DNA from: Asticcacaulis sp. YBE204
Lineage (GTDB): Bacteria; Pseudomonadota; Alphaproteobacteria; Caulobacterales; Caulobacteraceae
DNA length: 64,000 nucleotides
Direction: 5' to 3'
Assembly: GCF_000495855.1 (NCBI RefSeq)
Contig: NZ_AWGF01000022.1
Coordinates: 1 to 64,000 of the forward strand
Part shown: positions 1 to 7,866 of the stretch, one piece after another
Layout of the letters: each line of letters begins with the position of its first letter
How positions within the stretch are numbered: the first letter of the stretch is position 1
Position numbers and translations under genes: made by a program
Notes under the pieces: generated by a model
What the model saw: only the letters and a program-made list of their open reading frames with translations
Databases searched by the model: none
What the model was told of the DNA's origin: nothing

Positions 1-262
1 CCAAATCCCGAACCACCCACTCGTCTTCGCGCAGAAAGCGCAGTGTCAATCCGTTACGCGCTACGTCATCGCGATCTACAGCGGTCATGGCCCGCGTCTC
101 CCAAGCCTCGGCCAGTTTATTGACACCCCGAAGCATGGACGTCAGCGTTCCGAGAGCGCAGGCCCGGCCGTGAAATACGGGTTTCGGCAAATTGTCTAAA
201 GCCGCAGTCATTGCTGTCAGCCGCTGGTGATAAAGGCGGAAAGCTTCTGGGTTCAGACTCAT
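1..262 (-). CDS. Hypothetical protein, N-terminal part (runs off the left edge)
   Basis: An open frame starts with ATG at 262 and stays open to base 1, giving 87 codons without a stop. The product begins MSLNPEAFRLYHQRLTAM and continues as a mostly helical, soluble-looking sequence with no signal peptide or membrane segment. I do not recognise the family. Codon use matches the neighbouring chromosomal genes. It is divergent from the SRAP gene at 372, so the 109-bp gap should hold promoters for both. The C-terminus is outside the window, so length and function cannot be judged. Confidence 0.55.
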   Translation of the reverse strand, partial: MSLNPEAFRLYHQRLTAMTAALDNLPKPVFHGRACALGTLTSMLRGVNKLAEAWETRAMTAVDRDDVARNGLTLRFLREDEWVVRDL

Positions 263-371
263 GGGGCTCTCCAGTCAGGTAACAGCCCTGAGCTACCCGG
301 AATTGCCTCCGCCGTCACCCTTGGCAAAGGGGAACAAATGGCGTTTCCTGTGGTAAACGAGGAGACGAAGC

Positions 372-1088
372 GTGTGTAACTTATATTCGATGACCTCTAA
401 CCAGCAGGCCATTGCGGCGCTGGCACGTATCCTTAAACCTGTCACTACCAACCTTCCCCTGTTCGAATACATCGGAGGGAACGGCTTTGGCCCTATCGTG
501 CGCAATACGCTCGAAGGCCGTGAATTGGCCATGTGCCGTTGGGGAATGCCTTCGCCCGAGAGCGCGCTGAAAGGCAAAAATTACGATTCCGGTGTCACCA
601 ATATCCGCTACACGACCAAGCCCTACTGGAAGCCTTGGTTGACCGATATCAGCGCCCGTTGCCTCGTACCGTTCACCTCATTTTCCGAACCTGATCAGGC
701 CTCCGGCAGCAACGTCATTCACTGGTTCGCCGAGACCGCCGAGCGACCTTTGATGTTCTTCGCCGGTATCTGGGCGCCTGCGGTAACGTCGGTGCGTCTC
801 GTCCGCGAAGGCCCCACAACAAACGATCTCTACGGCTTCCTGACAACAGACGCCAATGCAGAGGTCAAAGCCATTCACCCCAAAGCGATGCCGGTGATTC
901 TTCGATCCGAAGAGGAGCGCGAACTTTGGATGACCGGAACATGGGAAGAAGTGCAACATCTGCAACGTCCCCTTCCAGACGGCAGCCTGACCGTGGTCGC
1001 CACCGGGCGAAGAAAGGACGGGGCGCATCTCGATGAGACAGCGGAATCTGTGGCACCCGTCGCTCCAGCCCAAGGCGATCTTTTCTGA
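372..1088 (+). CDS. SOS response-associated peptidase (SRAP/YedK/HMCES family)
   Basis: SRAP proteins form a covalent link through their N-terminal cysteine to abasic sites in single-stranded DNA and so protect them. The frame starts with GTG at 372 behind a GAGGAG ribosome site, giving M-C-N-L-Y, so Cys2 becomes the N-terminus once Met is removed. Other expected active-site residues are in place: Asn77 (VTNIRY), Glu106 (FTSFSEP) and His169 (HPKAMPVIL). Length, 238 residues, is normal. The second residue pair is CN rather than the common CG of MCGR/MCGRY. The stop overlaps the start of the next gene (TGATG), so the two are translationally coupled. I could not find a convincing LexA box upstream. 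Confidence 0.9.
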   Translation: MCNLYSMTSNQQAIAALARILKPVTTNLPLFEYIGGNGFGPIVRNTLEGRELAMCRWGMPSPESALKGKNYDSGVTNIRYTTKPYWKPWLTDISARCLVPFTSFSEPDQASGSNVIHWFAETAERPLMFFAGIWAPAVTSVRLVREGPTTNDLYGFLTTDANAEVKAIHPKAMPVILRSEEERELWMTGTWEEVQHLQRPLPDGSLTVVATGRRKDGAHLDETAESVAPVAPAQGDLF

Positions 1089-1522
1089 TGGCCGACGGTC
1101 CGTTTCGGCTCCAACGGTTCGTCGAGGCCCAAGACGCCGTGTTCGATCAGGTCACGTCGGAACTCGCCGCCGGACGCAAACGCACACATTGGATGTGGTA
1201 CATATTTCCGCAACTGGCAGGCTTGGGCTTTTCCAGCATGGCGAAGCATTTTGGCATCGCTTCGCTAATAGAGGCCGATGCCTACGTGGCTCACCCCATT
1301 CTGGGTCGACGACTGTACGAATCAACACGACTGGCGATCGAAGCCCCTGCCCCAACCCTTCAGGACCTATTCGGATCGCCGGACGATCTAAAATTTCGCT
1401 CATCAATGACGCTGTTCGACGTTGCGGCGAACGGACGGGAATTTATTTTCCAGGAGGCCCTCGACAAATGGTGCGGTGGCGAGGCGGATCAGCGAACCCT
1501 GAAAATTTTGGCGTCAAAATAA
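1088..1522 (+). CDS. DUF1810 family protein
   Basis: The 144-residue product matches the DUF1810 family in my reading: an early helix with the RTHWMWYIFPQL signature near residues 32-43, then GFSSMAKHFGI, a HPILGRRL segment near 70, and a C-terminal TLKIL. The family is small, soluble and helical, and has no firmly established biochemical role that I can state. Its ATG shares one base with the stop of the upstream SRAP gene, so translation is coupled and a joint role in DNA damage handling is a reasonable inference, not evidence. Confidence 0.8.
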   Translation: MADGPFRLQRFVEAQDAVFDQVTSELAAGRKRTHWMWYIFPQLAGLGFSSMAKHFGIASLIEADAYVAHPILGRRLYESTRLAIEAPAPTLQDLFGSPDDLKFRSSMTLFDVAANGREFIFQEALDKWCGGEADQRTLKILASK

Positions 1523-1690
1523 GGCTGTACGAATGGGATCAAAGCCCGGTAGGTTAGGCAAGCTATTCGGTTTTAGCACCAGAATGACTTAAAACCCGGC
1601 CCTTACCTGTCCTCATAATCGACCCCTGAAAATCGATTCGGGAATTTTTCTCTTTTTAAATCAGCTTTCTATTTTTAAAGTCGGTTGAGT

Positions 1691-1849
1691 CATAATCATC
1701 CGTCCGGTGACCCCATGCCGTCTCAGGGCGATATCGACATGACCAAGGCGATCATCGCGGCGGGCAAGCCGCTCAAGGTCACCATCCACGACCATCTGAT
1801 CGTCGGCCGCGAAGGCGTCCTGAGCATGAAACAGGTGGGTGCGATCTGA
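1691..1849 (+). pseudogene. radC: radC C-terminal remnant (JAMM motif to stop)
   Basis: From 1691 the frame reads [18 protein letters not shown], then a [13 protein letters not shown] segment, and stops with TGA at 1847-1849. This is the catalytic JAMM/MPN end of the DNA-repair-associated protein RadC, about 52 residues. The bases immediately upstream (1620-1690) are AT-rich, and the frame there does not resemble the preceding RadC strand, so the N-terminal two thirds, including the helix-hairpin-helix part, is gone. I see no start codon or ribosome site for it. It looks like a decayed remnant, a recombination scar left by a deletion or a departed element. Confidence 0.8.
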
Positions 1850-1903
1850 TATCGCATTCTTATCGCGCCTTCGGTTACCTCTACGAAAACCGCGAGGCCC
1901 GAT

Positions 1904-2323
1904 ATGCAGCAACAGATTTCCGTCATTACGCTTGGGATCGATGACCTGAGCCGTTCGCGCCGCTTCTATACCGAGGGCTTCGGCTGGACGCCGGTCTTCG
2001 AGAACGCAGAAATCGTGTTTTACCAGATGAACGGCCTGATGCTGGGGACGTGGCTGAAACCGGGCCTGACCACCGACAGCGGCGTCGTGCCATCCGGCAC
2101 AGGTGGTTTCGCGCTGGCGCATAATGTGCCTGCTCAAGCCGATGTCGAACCTGCTATCGAACAGTTGGTCAAAGCTGGCGGTGCGGTCGTTCGCAAGGCC
2201 GATGCCCCCGAACACGGCGGCTTTCGCGGCTACGTCAGCGACCCCGACGGACATTTGTGGGAAATCGCCTGGAACCCGGCATGGACCATCGACGCTCAGG
2301 GCCACGTGACGTTCGGAGTTTAA
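1904..2323 (+). CDS. VOC-family (glyoxalase/bleomycin-resistance fold) protein
   Basis: The 139-residue product has the vicinal-oxygen-chelate fold: a first beta-alpha-beta unit with ITLGIDDLSRSRRFYTEGFGW and a second ending in GYVSDPDGHLWEIAWNP. The second module keeps the family's typical Glu (WEIAWNP) as a metal-ligand candidate. VOC proteins include glyoxalases, dioxygenases and drug-binding proteins, and nothing here fixes a substrate. It lies just after the radC remnant and has no operon partner; a repeat-bearing spacer follows. Confidence 0.85.
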   Translation: MQQQISVITLGIDDLSRSRRFYTEGFGWTPVFENAEIVFYQMNGLMLGTWLKPGLTTDSGVVPSGTGGFALAHNVPAQADVEPAIEQLVKAGGAVVRKADAPEHGGFRGYVSDPDGHLWEIAWNPAWTIDAQGHVTFGV

Positions 2324-2382
2324 CGTTCGACCACTGCGGCTGTTTGGTCTCTCAGCAAGAAGATTAACCACGGACGGCCACG

Positions 2383-2407
2383 GAAACGAAGTTCGGCGCA
2401 GCCAAAA
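2383..2407. repeat. 25-bp dispersed repeat, copy 1
   Basis: The 25 bases beginning GAAACGAAGTTCGGCGCAGC are repeated exactly at 19999-20023. Both copies lie in spacers downstream of a plus-strand gene and in front of the 3' end of a minus-strand gene. I do not recognise the element. Confidence 0.7.
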
Positions 2408-2524
2408 CACGGAAATTCATTGCGTTGGCCATATCGCGCGAAGCGCCTCAATTCTTAATATATTGCACCACGTTAAAGGCCGTTTGGGCAGGAGGAAGAC
2501 TTAGCTTTTCCGTGCTTTCCGTGG

Positions 2525-3154
2525 TCAAACCTTTCTGCGTATCCACCCCCACAGCCGCCAGCCGAGCAGCACCGCGACGATACCGCCATAGATCAACGGC
2601 ATGGTCTTATCCGCCTTGACCAGCAGAAAGTAGTGCAGCACGCCCAAGGGGACGATGACATAGATCAGCTTGTGCAGGTTGCGCCACGCCACGCCGCCCA
2701 GCCGCTTGATCGCCGCATTGAATGAGGTCAGGGCCAGCGGGATCAGCAGCACGAAGGCGATCATGCCGAAGGTGATATAGGGCCGCTTGACGATATCGGC
2801 CCAGATGCGGCTCCAGTCGAAATACTGATCAATGGCGATATAGCTGCTGAGGTGCATGGCCACATAGGCAAAGGCGAACAGGCCGATGGGCCGTCGCCAG
2901 CGGATCAGGCGCGGCTGTTTGAATATCCGCGCCACCGGCGTAATCAGGAGTCCTGCCACCAGCAGCCGCAGGCCCCAGACGCCCAGTTGACGAACAACGG
3001 TTTCGACAGGATTGACGCCGAGGTCGTTCTGGAAAAACCGCCAGACGAGCCACAAAAGCGGCAAGAGGCAGATCAGGCAGACGACGATGATATCGGGCGT
3101 AAAGCCGCGTTTGGGTTTGTGAGAAGACTTTGTCAGCATCGGGTTTGCTTTCAT
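2525..3154 (-). CDS. msrQ: MsrQ, heme-binding membrane subunit of the methionine sulfoxide reductase system
   Basis: MsrQ is the inner-membrane cytochrome that passes electrons from the quinone pool or a flavin partner to periplasmic MsrP, which repairs oxidised methionines. The sequence shows the ferric-reductase-like helix bundle with about six membrane segments. Candidate heme histidines lie in YVAMHLSSY, RNLHKLIYV and GVLHYFLL, with the expected RRPIGLFAFAYV and LALTSFNAA segments. The start is uncertain: ATG 3154 and 3139 are both possible, and a longer frame to 3196 would include part of a repeat. It lies downstream of msrP on the same strand, separated by a 211-bp spacer full of CCTTCCCCG repeats. 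Confidence 0.9.
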   Translation of the reverse strand: MKANPMLTKSSHKPKRGFTPDIIVVCLICLLPLLWLVWRFFQNDLGVNPVETVVRQLGVWGLRLLVAGLLITPVARIFKQPRLIRWRRPIGLFAFAYVAMHLSSYIAIDQYFDWSRIWADIVKRPYITFGMIAFVLLIPLALTSFNAAIKRLGGVAWRNLHKLIYVIVPLGVLHYFLLVKADKTMPLIYGGIVAVLLGWRLWGWIRRKV

Positions 3155-3365
3155 CCTTCCCCGTTTACAGGAAAGGTGGATTTTTGCGGAACGCAAAAAG
3201 ACGTAAGGGGGATGCGGTGTTTCAATTTGAACAGTCGGTGTTTGTGAATTCTACGGCTTCCCCCTTCCGTCTGCTCGTCCCTCGCAGCCACGGCACGGGC
3301 CGTCCCGCTTCCCCGTAACCGGGGAAGGATTTAGACTTTTCTGGCCCCGTAAACGGGGAAGGCTA
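3155..3365. repeat. Cluster of CCTTCCCCG palindromic repeats between msrP and msrQ
   Basis: Three short inverted units of the form CCTTCCCCGT...ACGGGGAAGG occur here (near 3155-3176, 3308-3329 and 3342-3362). Between them is a stretch reading CCACGGCACGGGCCGTCC, also seen in the repeat at 9180. A fourth unit of the same kind is at 54971-54992. They can form stem loops in transcripts and resemble REP/BIME-type elements. No gene is evident in this spacer. Confidence 0.7.
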
Positions 3366-4295
3366 TTAATAATACTTCTGCAAATCCATGCCCTTGTACA
3401 ATCCCGCAACGTTATCGCCATAACCGTTGAACATCAGGGTATCGCGGCGTTTGAACTCGCCGATGCGGCGCTCGGTGGCCTGCGACCAGCGCGGATGATC
3501 AACCGTCGGATTGACGTTGGAATAGAAACCGTATTCATCCGGCGCGCTGAGGTTCCACGAGGTCGAAGGCTGTTTATTGGTAAAGGATATCCGCACGATC
3601 GACTTGATCGACTTGAAACCGTATTTCCACGGCACGACCAGCCGGATTGGCGCGCCGTTCTGGTTCGGCAGCAAATCGCCATAGAGCCCGACCGCCAGAA
3701 AGGCCAGCGAGTTCATCGCCTCGTCCATGCGCAGGCCTTCGACATAGGGCCAGTGCAGCACCGGCGCGCGCACGCCGCGCATCTCCTTGGGCCGCGCCAG
3801 AGATTCGAAGGCCACGTACTTAGCGTCCGCCGTCGGCTCGGCGCGTTTGATGACATCGGCCAAAGGTATCCCGATCCACGGAATGACCATCGACCAGCCT
3901 TCGACGCAGCGCAGCCGATAGATTCGCTCTTCCAGCGCGCCCTTGAGCAAGGTTTCGATATCGATCGTTTGCGACTTTCCGGCCTTGCCATCCAGCTTGA
4001 TCGTCCACGGCCGCGTCGTCAGGGCCGACGCATATTTTGCCGGTTCGGACTTGTCGGTCCCGAATTCGTAGAAATTGTTATAGGTTGTCACCGCTTCGCG
4101 CGGGGTCTGGGCCTCGTTGGTCCAGAAGGTCTTCTTGCCGCTGAGTTTGCCGGTCAGTTGCGCCGCCTGTGCGCCGCCTGCCAAGGCCGACAAGCCCGCG
4201 CCAATCCCCAGCGCCATGATTTCGCGCCGCCGGAGATAGGTCTCTTTCGGAGTCACATCGTTTTCGGTCAGGTCGGGCGCGTGTCGGATCAGCAT
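3366..4295 (-). CDS. msrP: MsrP, Tat-exported molybdopterin catalytic subunit of methionine sulfoxide reductase
   Basis: MsrP (YedY) reduces methionine sulfoxide in periplasmic proteins using a molybdopterin cofactor. The 309-residue product starts at ATG 4295 behind a good GGAGGAT ribosome site. It has a twin-arginine signal ([14 protein letters not shown], residues 21-34) with an Ala-rich cleavage region near AQA. Cys130 in [10 protein letters not shown] is the expected molybdenum ligand. Further sulfite-oxidase-fold segments follow ([36 protein letters not shown]). Partner msrQ follows on the same strand. Length and motif order are normal, so it looks functional. Confidence 0.96.
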   Translation of the reverse strand: MLIRHAPDLTENDVTPKETYLRRREIMALGIGAGLSALAGGAQAAQLTGKLSGKKTFWTNEAQTPREAVTTYNNFYEFGTDKSEPAKYASALTTRPWTIKLDGKAGKSQTIDIETLLKGALEERIYRLRCVEGWSMVIPWIGIPLADVIKRAEPTADAKYVAFESLARPKEMRGVRAPVLHWPYVEGLRMDEAMNSLAFLAVGLYGDLLPNQNGAPIRLVVPWKYGFKSIKSIVRISFTNKQPSTSWNLSAPDEYGFYSNVNPTVDHPRWSQATERRIGEFKRRDTLMFNGYGDNVAGLYKGMDLQKYY

Positions 4296-4366
4296 GATAT
4301 CCTCCGTTTTATAGTTATACGCACCGCGTGGGTGTTGGGTTACGATCCTGACTCATTATTATGAAA

Positions 4367-4405
4367 ATAAAAAGGCCGGTGCAGCGTCCCCTCCGCACCG
4401 GCCTC
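4367..4405 (-). terminator. Intrinsic terminator of the peptidoglycan-binding protein gene
   Basis: On the minus strand a 9-bp GGCCGGTGC / GCACCGGCC stem with a loop of about 12 nt is followed by TTTTTATTTT. It lies about 70 bp past the stop at 4476 and before msrP starts at 4295, so it separates the two units. Confidence 0.75.
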
Positions 4406-4475
4406 CCCCAAGTCTGCTCTGTCCATCAAGCGCTTTCCAAAAAGTATGAAGCGGTTTTTGGATTCGAAAGCGCTG

Positions 4476-5753
4476 TTAATGGATACGAACGCCGAGCGCC
4501 TCGGCCGCCTCGACCGACATCTGACCCTGCGGCAAACCCTTGTCTGCCTGGAACTTTTGCATGGCGGCGACCGTCTTGGTACCCATGCTGCCGTCGATCG
4601 GCCCCGGATCGTAGCCTTCGCGCTTAAGGGCGATCTGGATTTCCTTCATCTTGGCGGGCGAAGTGTTCTTGTCGCAGATGATTTCGCGCCACACCGGCTC
4701 CGGCGCCTTCGACGCGCGGGTCTTGTCGACGTGCTTATAGACGGCTGGAACCGTATAGGTTTCGGTACGGGCGGGCGTGATGACCTCTTTCACCTTTTCG
4801 ACGCGGTAGGTCGCCGGAACGACCTTTTCAACGACCTGTTCTTCGCGATCGATGACGAGGCGCTCGATCTTCTTGATCTTGGCCGGAGTACGAACGCGGT
4901 TGACGGTTGCCGGGCGAACCTCGACCTGACGTTCCATCGCCTTGTACTCGGCCGGCACTTCCTTGAGGCACCACACCGTCTGGGCCGAACCCTTTTGCAG
5001 ATATTCGGTGGTCGAGGCATCGGCCTGAACCAGCACCGGTTCTTTACCCGGCCAGGTCAGCTTGCCGTCGGCCCGGTAACGCACCGGCTGGTGATCGCCG
5101 GGGGTGACCAAAGCGGCGCCGGTGGCGACGCCTTCGGAGCGTACCCATTCCTGACGCGCGGGACGGACCACGACCTGCTCAACGCGCTTTTCATAGACCG
5201 CCGGAACGGTTTCTTCGCGCCAGCCGGCTTCCTGAATGACCTTCTCCTCGACGACGGTGCGAGTGACCGCTGGAATGACCTTGCGCTCGACGCGTTCGGG
5301 CGTCACCACGACCTTGCGCTCGGCCCAGCGCCATTCTTCGGGGATGGTGCGCGTTTCGGTGCGCGCTTCGGCGACCAGCACCTTGTCGGCATAGGTTTCG
5401 AATACCGGCGCTTTCAGCAGGCGCGTAAAGCACTGGTTCGGCTTGGCGTCCTTGACGATATAGGCCGGCAGGTCGGGATTCTGGCTGCCAACCGAGCCTT
5501 CCGGGCAATCCTTTTCTTTGGCCTTGTCTCTGGCCTTGAGTTCCGGCAGATTCTTCGTCTTGACGTCGCTCTGGCTGAAATAGACGCCCTGCGCGCCCGA
5601 CTTGCCGTAGGACGACGGTTGCTCGTTCAGCACTTCACCGACCGGCTTGACCGTCTTCTTTTCACCCGCCTGCGCGGTCATCCCGCACGCCAGTACCGCC
5701 AGCGCCAGTACGGACACGCCCGCTTTCAGCTTGAAACCGTTCACCTCAGCCAC
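4476..5753 (-). CDS. Secreted repeat protein with C-terminal peptidoglycan-binding domain
   Basis: The 425-residue product begins with a signal peptide (AGVSVLALAVLACGMTAQAG). Cleavage could be after AQA, or at VLAC as a weak lipobox. The middle (about residues 125-340) is made of short degenerate repeats rich in Val, Arg, Glu and Pro, built around VPAVY, VIPAVTRTV and VRPATV, which suggests an extended beta or fibrous structure. The end (about 365-422) is a PG_binding_1 domain (IQIALKREGYDPGPIDGSMG, AAMQKFQADKGL). It is probably envelope-associated and anchored to the cell wall. I do not know its role. Cys residues at about 83, 108, 269 and 348 may form disulfides. Confidence 0.8.
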   Translation of the reverse strand: MAEVNGFKLKAGVSVLALAVLACGMTAQAGEKKTVKPVGEVLNEQPSSYGKSGAQGVYFSQSDVKTKNLPELKARDKAKEKDCPEGSVGSQNPDLPAYIVKDAKPNQCFTRLLKAPVFETYADKVLVAEARTETRTIPEEWRWAERKVVVTPERVERKVIPAVTRTVVEEKVIQEAGWREETVPAVYEKRVEQVVVRPARQEWVRSEGVATGAALVTPGDHQPVRYRADGKLTWPGKEPVLVQADASTTEYLQKGSAQTVWCLKEVPAEYKAMERQVEVRPATVNRVRTPAKIKKIERLVIDREEQVVEKVVPATYRVEKVKEVITPARTETYTVPAVYKHVDKTRASKAPEPVWREIICDKNTSPAKMKEIQIALKREGYDPGPIDGSMGTKTVAAMQKFQADKGLPQGQMSVEAAEALGVRIH

Positions 5754-5879
5754 CTCATTACAATCGCATTAGAGGTGATTTTAACGCTTCATTAACCCGT
5801 TCGCCAACCCTGCTCGCGCAGATAGCGTAAATTAACTACATTCAGGCTTTGCACGGTGCAAAAACGCCGCAATCGAGGC

Positions 5880-7682
5880 CTATTTCGCCGTTTGACGCTC
5901 CGAATCGTCGAGCCAGGCGGCGATCCACACCAGCGGCGCGTTCCAGTTGACGGTCACCTCATTGGTCGAATAGCTGCCGATATGATCGACATAGCAGAGT
6001 TGCGGCGCGCAGTCTTTCAGCGCGGCCTGTGCCTCCGGATCGGACGGCCTCTGATTGGTGCCACCCGACAACACCCCCGGCGGGGGCGGCGGCAAGGTGC
6101 CGTCATTGGCCCAGAAGCGGTGGTGCGGGTGCTGCATGGCGCGTTCGCCATAGCCCGATACGAAGCTGAACGACAACGGATTGCGCCCCAGCAGATAGTC
6201 CATCAGGTTGACCGCCTCGTCGCGATACTGCGGCTGACCCGTGAAATCCGCCGCCAGCTCGAAGATAAGAGCGCGATTGGCGAAATCCGCCGTCGAACCC
6301 CAGCTATAGGTCCGGTCGAACGGGATATGATACCCCTGCCCCTTCGTCTGGGCGGCAAAGGTGTCGGCGGTTTTGACGATGGAAGCACGCGCCTCCGACA
6401 ACAATGATCCCTTGCCCGCAATGGCCAGGGTGATGGTCCCCAGCGGCGCCGTGCCGCCCCAGTTGAAATCGCGCATGGCCATAAAGTGCGACGAGGTTTT
6501 CATGTCGCGCTCGAAGGCGCCCTCGCCCGTGGTGACGAACAACTCCGTCGCTGCCCAGTAGAACTCATCGCTGACGTCCGGGTCGCCATAGCCGCCCGCC
6601 CCGCCCGGCAACACGTCGATGGCATAGGCGTCCGGCACGCGTTTGGCCGCCGCATAGGCTTTCCGCGCCACGCTCAGGCATCTGTCGGCATAGGCGTCGT
6701 CAATGCCCCGGAACACCCGCGCGCACTGCGCCGCCGTGGCCGCCAGATTGAGCGTCGCCGCCGTCGAAGGGTAGCTGAGGCCGCGCTTTTCGCGATCCAG
6801 ATGCGGCGGCGTCGGCACTGCCGTCCAGTGTTCGTTATGGACCTTATGGTGCGCCATGCCCGAAACCTCGATGCGGGTAAATTTGAGTTTTTCCAGATGT
6901 TTACGCTGATCGCCTAACGGAAGGGTGAGATATTGCCCGTCCGGCACCTGCATACTCATAAGGAAGTCCATCTCGAACCGCGCCTCATCAAGCAGGTCGT
7001 TGCGCCCGTTCCCGGCTTCGGGGATTTTCGCCTTGCCGTCGGCGAAGGCCGTGTCGCCGCGCACCTGAGCCACCTCATAGGCGTTCATCAGGGTCCATAC
7101 GGCAATCCCGCCATTGACGACGTATTTGCCGTGATCGCCCGCGTCGTACCAGCCGCCGGTGACATCGAGGCTGTAATGACACCCGCCCCAGATATTGCCA
7201 CGATGATCTTTCGGTCCCCAGCAGGTGACGACTTCCTTGTCGTGCGCTTTTGGCCGCGCCCAGCGCTCGCCGACATAGCGCGTTTCGATCGGCACGCCCG
7301 CGCGCTGATGATAGAAGAAGTTCAGGGCATCGTATTTCAGGCTTTTATAGATATCCGGTGCGATATCGAACGGCGCACTGGTCGCATCGCCCACAACCAC
7401 GACATAACCCTTGCCTTCGGTGGTCAGCCGCGAAAAGTCGATCTGCTGCACCTTGCGACCTGAGCCCTTGTTGAGTCCGAACGGCTGAGTCCGGCCGCGG
7501 GACACGACCTGCCCCGCCGCGTCGCGCACAGTCCAGTCAAGCGCGGCTGCGGCCTCGGTCTCCACCACCGCCCACTTCGGCGAGGCTGGTGTAAAGCCGG
7601 TTTGGTTGACGGCGATGGTTTGCGCCGCCGCGCCGCTGGCGACAGCGGCAAGCCCTGCCGTCAGCCCGATAAGCTGTTTCAT
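5880..7682 (-). CDS. Glycoside hydrolase family 9 (endoglucanase/cellodextrinase-like), secreted
   Basis: GH9 enzymes cut beta-1,4-glucans with inversion. The 600-residue product has a signal peptide (1-20), an N-terminal Ig-like CelD_N domain (about 22-105) and an (alpha/alpha)6 catalytic domain. The catalytic base pair is in GGWYDAGDHGKYVVN (Asp180/Asp183), and the general acid is Glu575 in YSTNEVTVNWNAPLVW. The conserved HHRFWAND and GGTNQRPSDP segments are also present. Start ATG 7682. A 12-bp palindrome 60 bp upstream suggests control by a LacI-type repressor. No sugar transporter is adjacent. The exact substrate (cellulose, mixed-linkage glucan or xyloglucan oligomers) cannot be read from sequence. 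Confidence 0.93.
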   Translation of the reverse strand: MKQLIGLTAGLAAVASGAAAQTIAVNQTGFTPASPKWAVVETEAAAALDWTVRDAAGQVVSRGRTQPFGLNKGSGRKVQQIDFSRLTTEGKGYVVVVGDATSAPFDIAPDIYKSLKYDALNFFYHQRAGVPIETRYVGERWARPKAHDKEVVTCWGPKDHRGNIWGGCHYSLDVTGGWYDAGDHGKYVVNGGIAVWTLMNAYEVAQVRGDTAFADGKAKIPEAGNGRNDLLDEARFEMDFLMSMQVPDGQYLTLPLGDQRKHLEKLKFTRIEVSGMAHHKVHNEHWTAVPTPPHLDREKRGLSYPSTAATLNLAATAAQCARVFRGIDDAYADRCLSVARKAYAAAKRVPDAYAIDVLPGGAGGYGDPDVSDEFYWAATELFVTTGEGAFERDMKTSSHFMAMRDFNWGGTAPLGTITLAIAGKGSLLSEARASIVKTADTFAAQTKGQGYHIPFDRTYSWGSTADFANRALIFELAADFTGQPQYRDEAVNLMDYLLGRNPLSFSFVSGYGERAMQHPHHRFWANDGTLPPPPPGVLSGGTNQRPSDPEAQAALKDCAPQLCYVDHIGSYSTNEVTVNWNAPLVWIAAWLDDSERQTAK

Positions 7683-7741
7683 TGCCGTTCCCTGTCATGT
7701 GACCGCTTGAGCGATCTTATTTGAGCCCGTCGATAAAACAC

Positions 7742-7753
7742 GACAGCGCTGTC
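7742..7753. promoter_or_regulatory. Palindromic operator candidate (LacI-type) upstream of the GH9 gene
   Basis: GACAGCGCTGTC is a perfect 12-bp palindrome with the central GCGC typical of LacI/GalR-family operators. It is 60 bp upstream of the GH9 start and about 115 bp upstream of purB, so GH9 is the likely target. The regulator gene is not in the window. Confidence 0.55.
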
Positions 7754-7802
7754 ATTATTAAGGGCAAAACCGGCAAACCGGCAAGTCTAAACCGTTTAGG
7801 AC

Positions 7803-7830
7803 TTGACTTTGGGGGGCACCCGCCTATCAC
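7803..7830 (+). promoter_or_regulatory. Candidate housekeeping promoter of purB
   Basis: TTGACT at 7803-7808 and TATCAC at 7825-7830 are separated by 16 bp and lie about 37 bp before the purB start, a plausible sigma-70-class arrangement. It is judged by eye only. Confidence 0.4.
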
Positions 7831-7866
7831 GCAGGCAAATTTGCCGCTGCACACAAGGGCCTTGCC

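Noticed and set aside
262-371. LexA box in front of the SRAP gene
   Set aside because: GAACAAATGGCGTTTC near 332 looked promising, but the alphaproteobacterial box needs GTTC-N7-GTTC or its complement and this does not fit.
4446-5795. 449-residue plus-strand open frame
   Set aside because: It is the antisense of the peptidoglycan-binding protein gene. The minus strand has a signal peptide, a known domain and a terminator, whereas this frame has low-complexity Arg/Leu/Asp content typical of a shadow.
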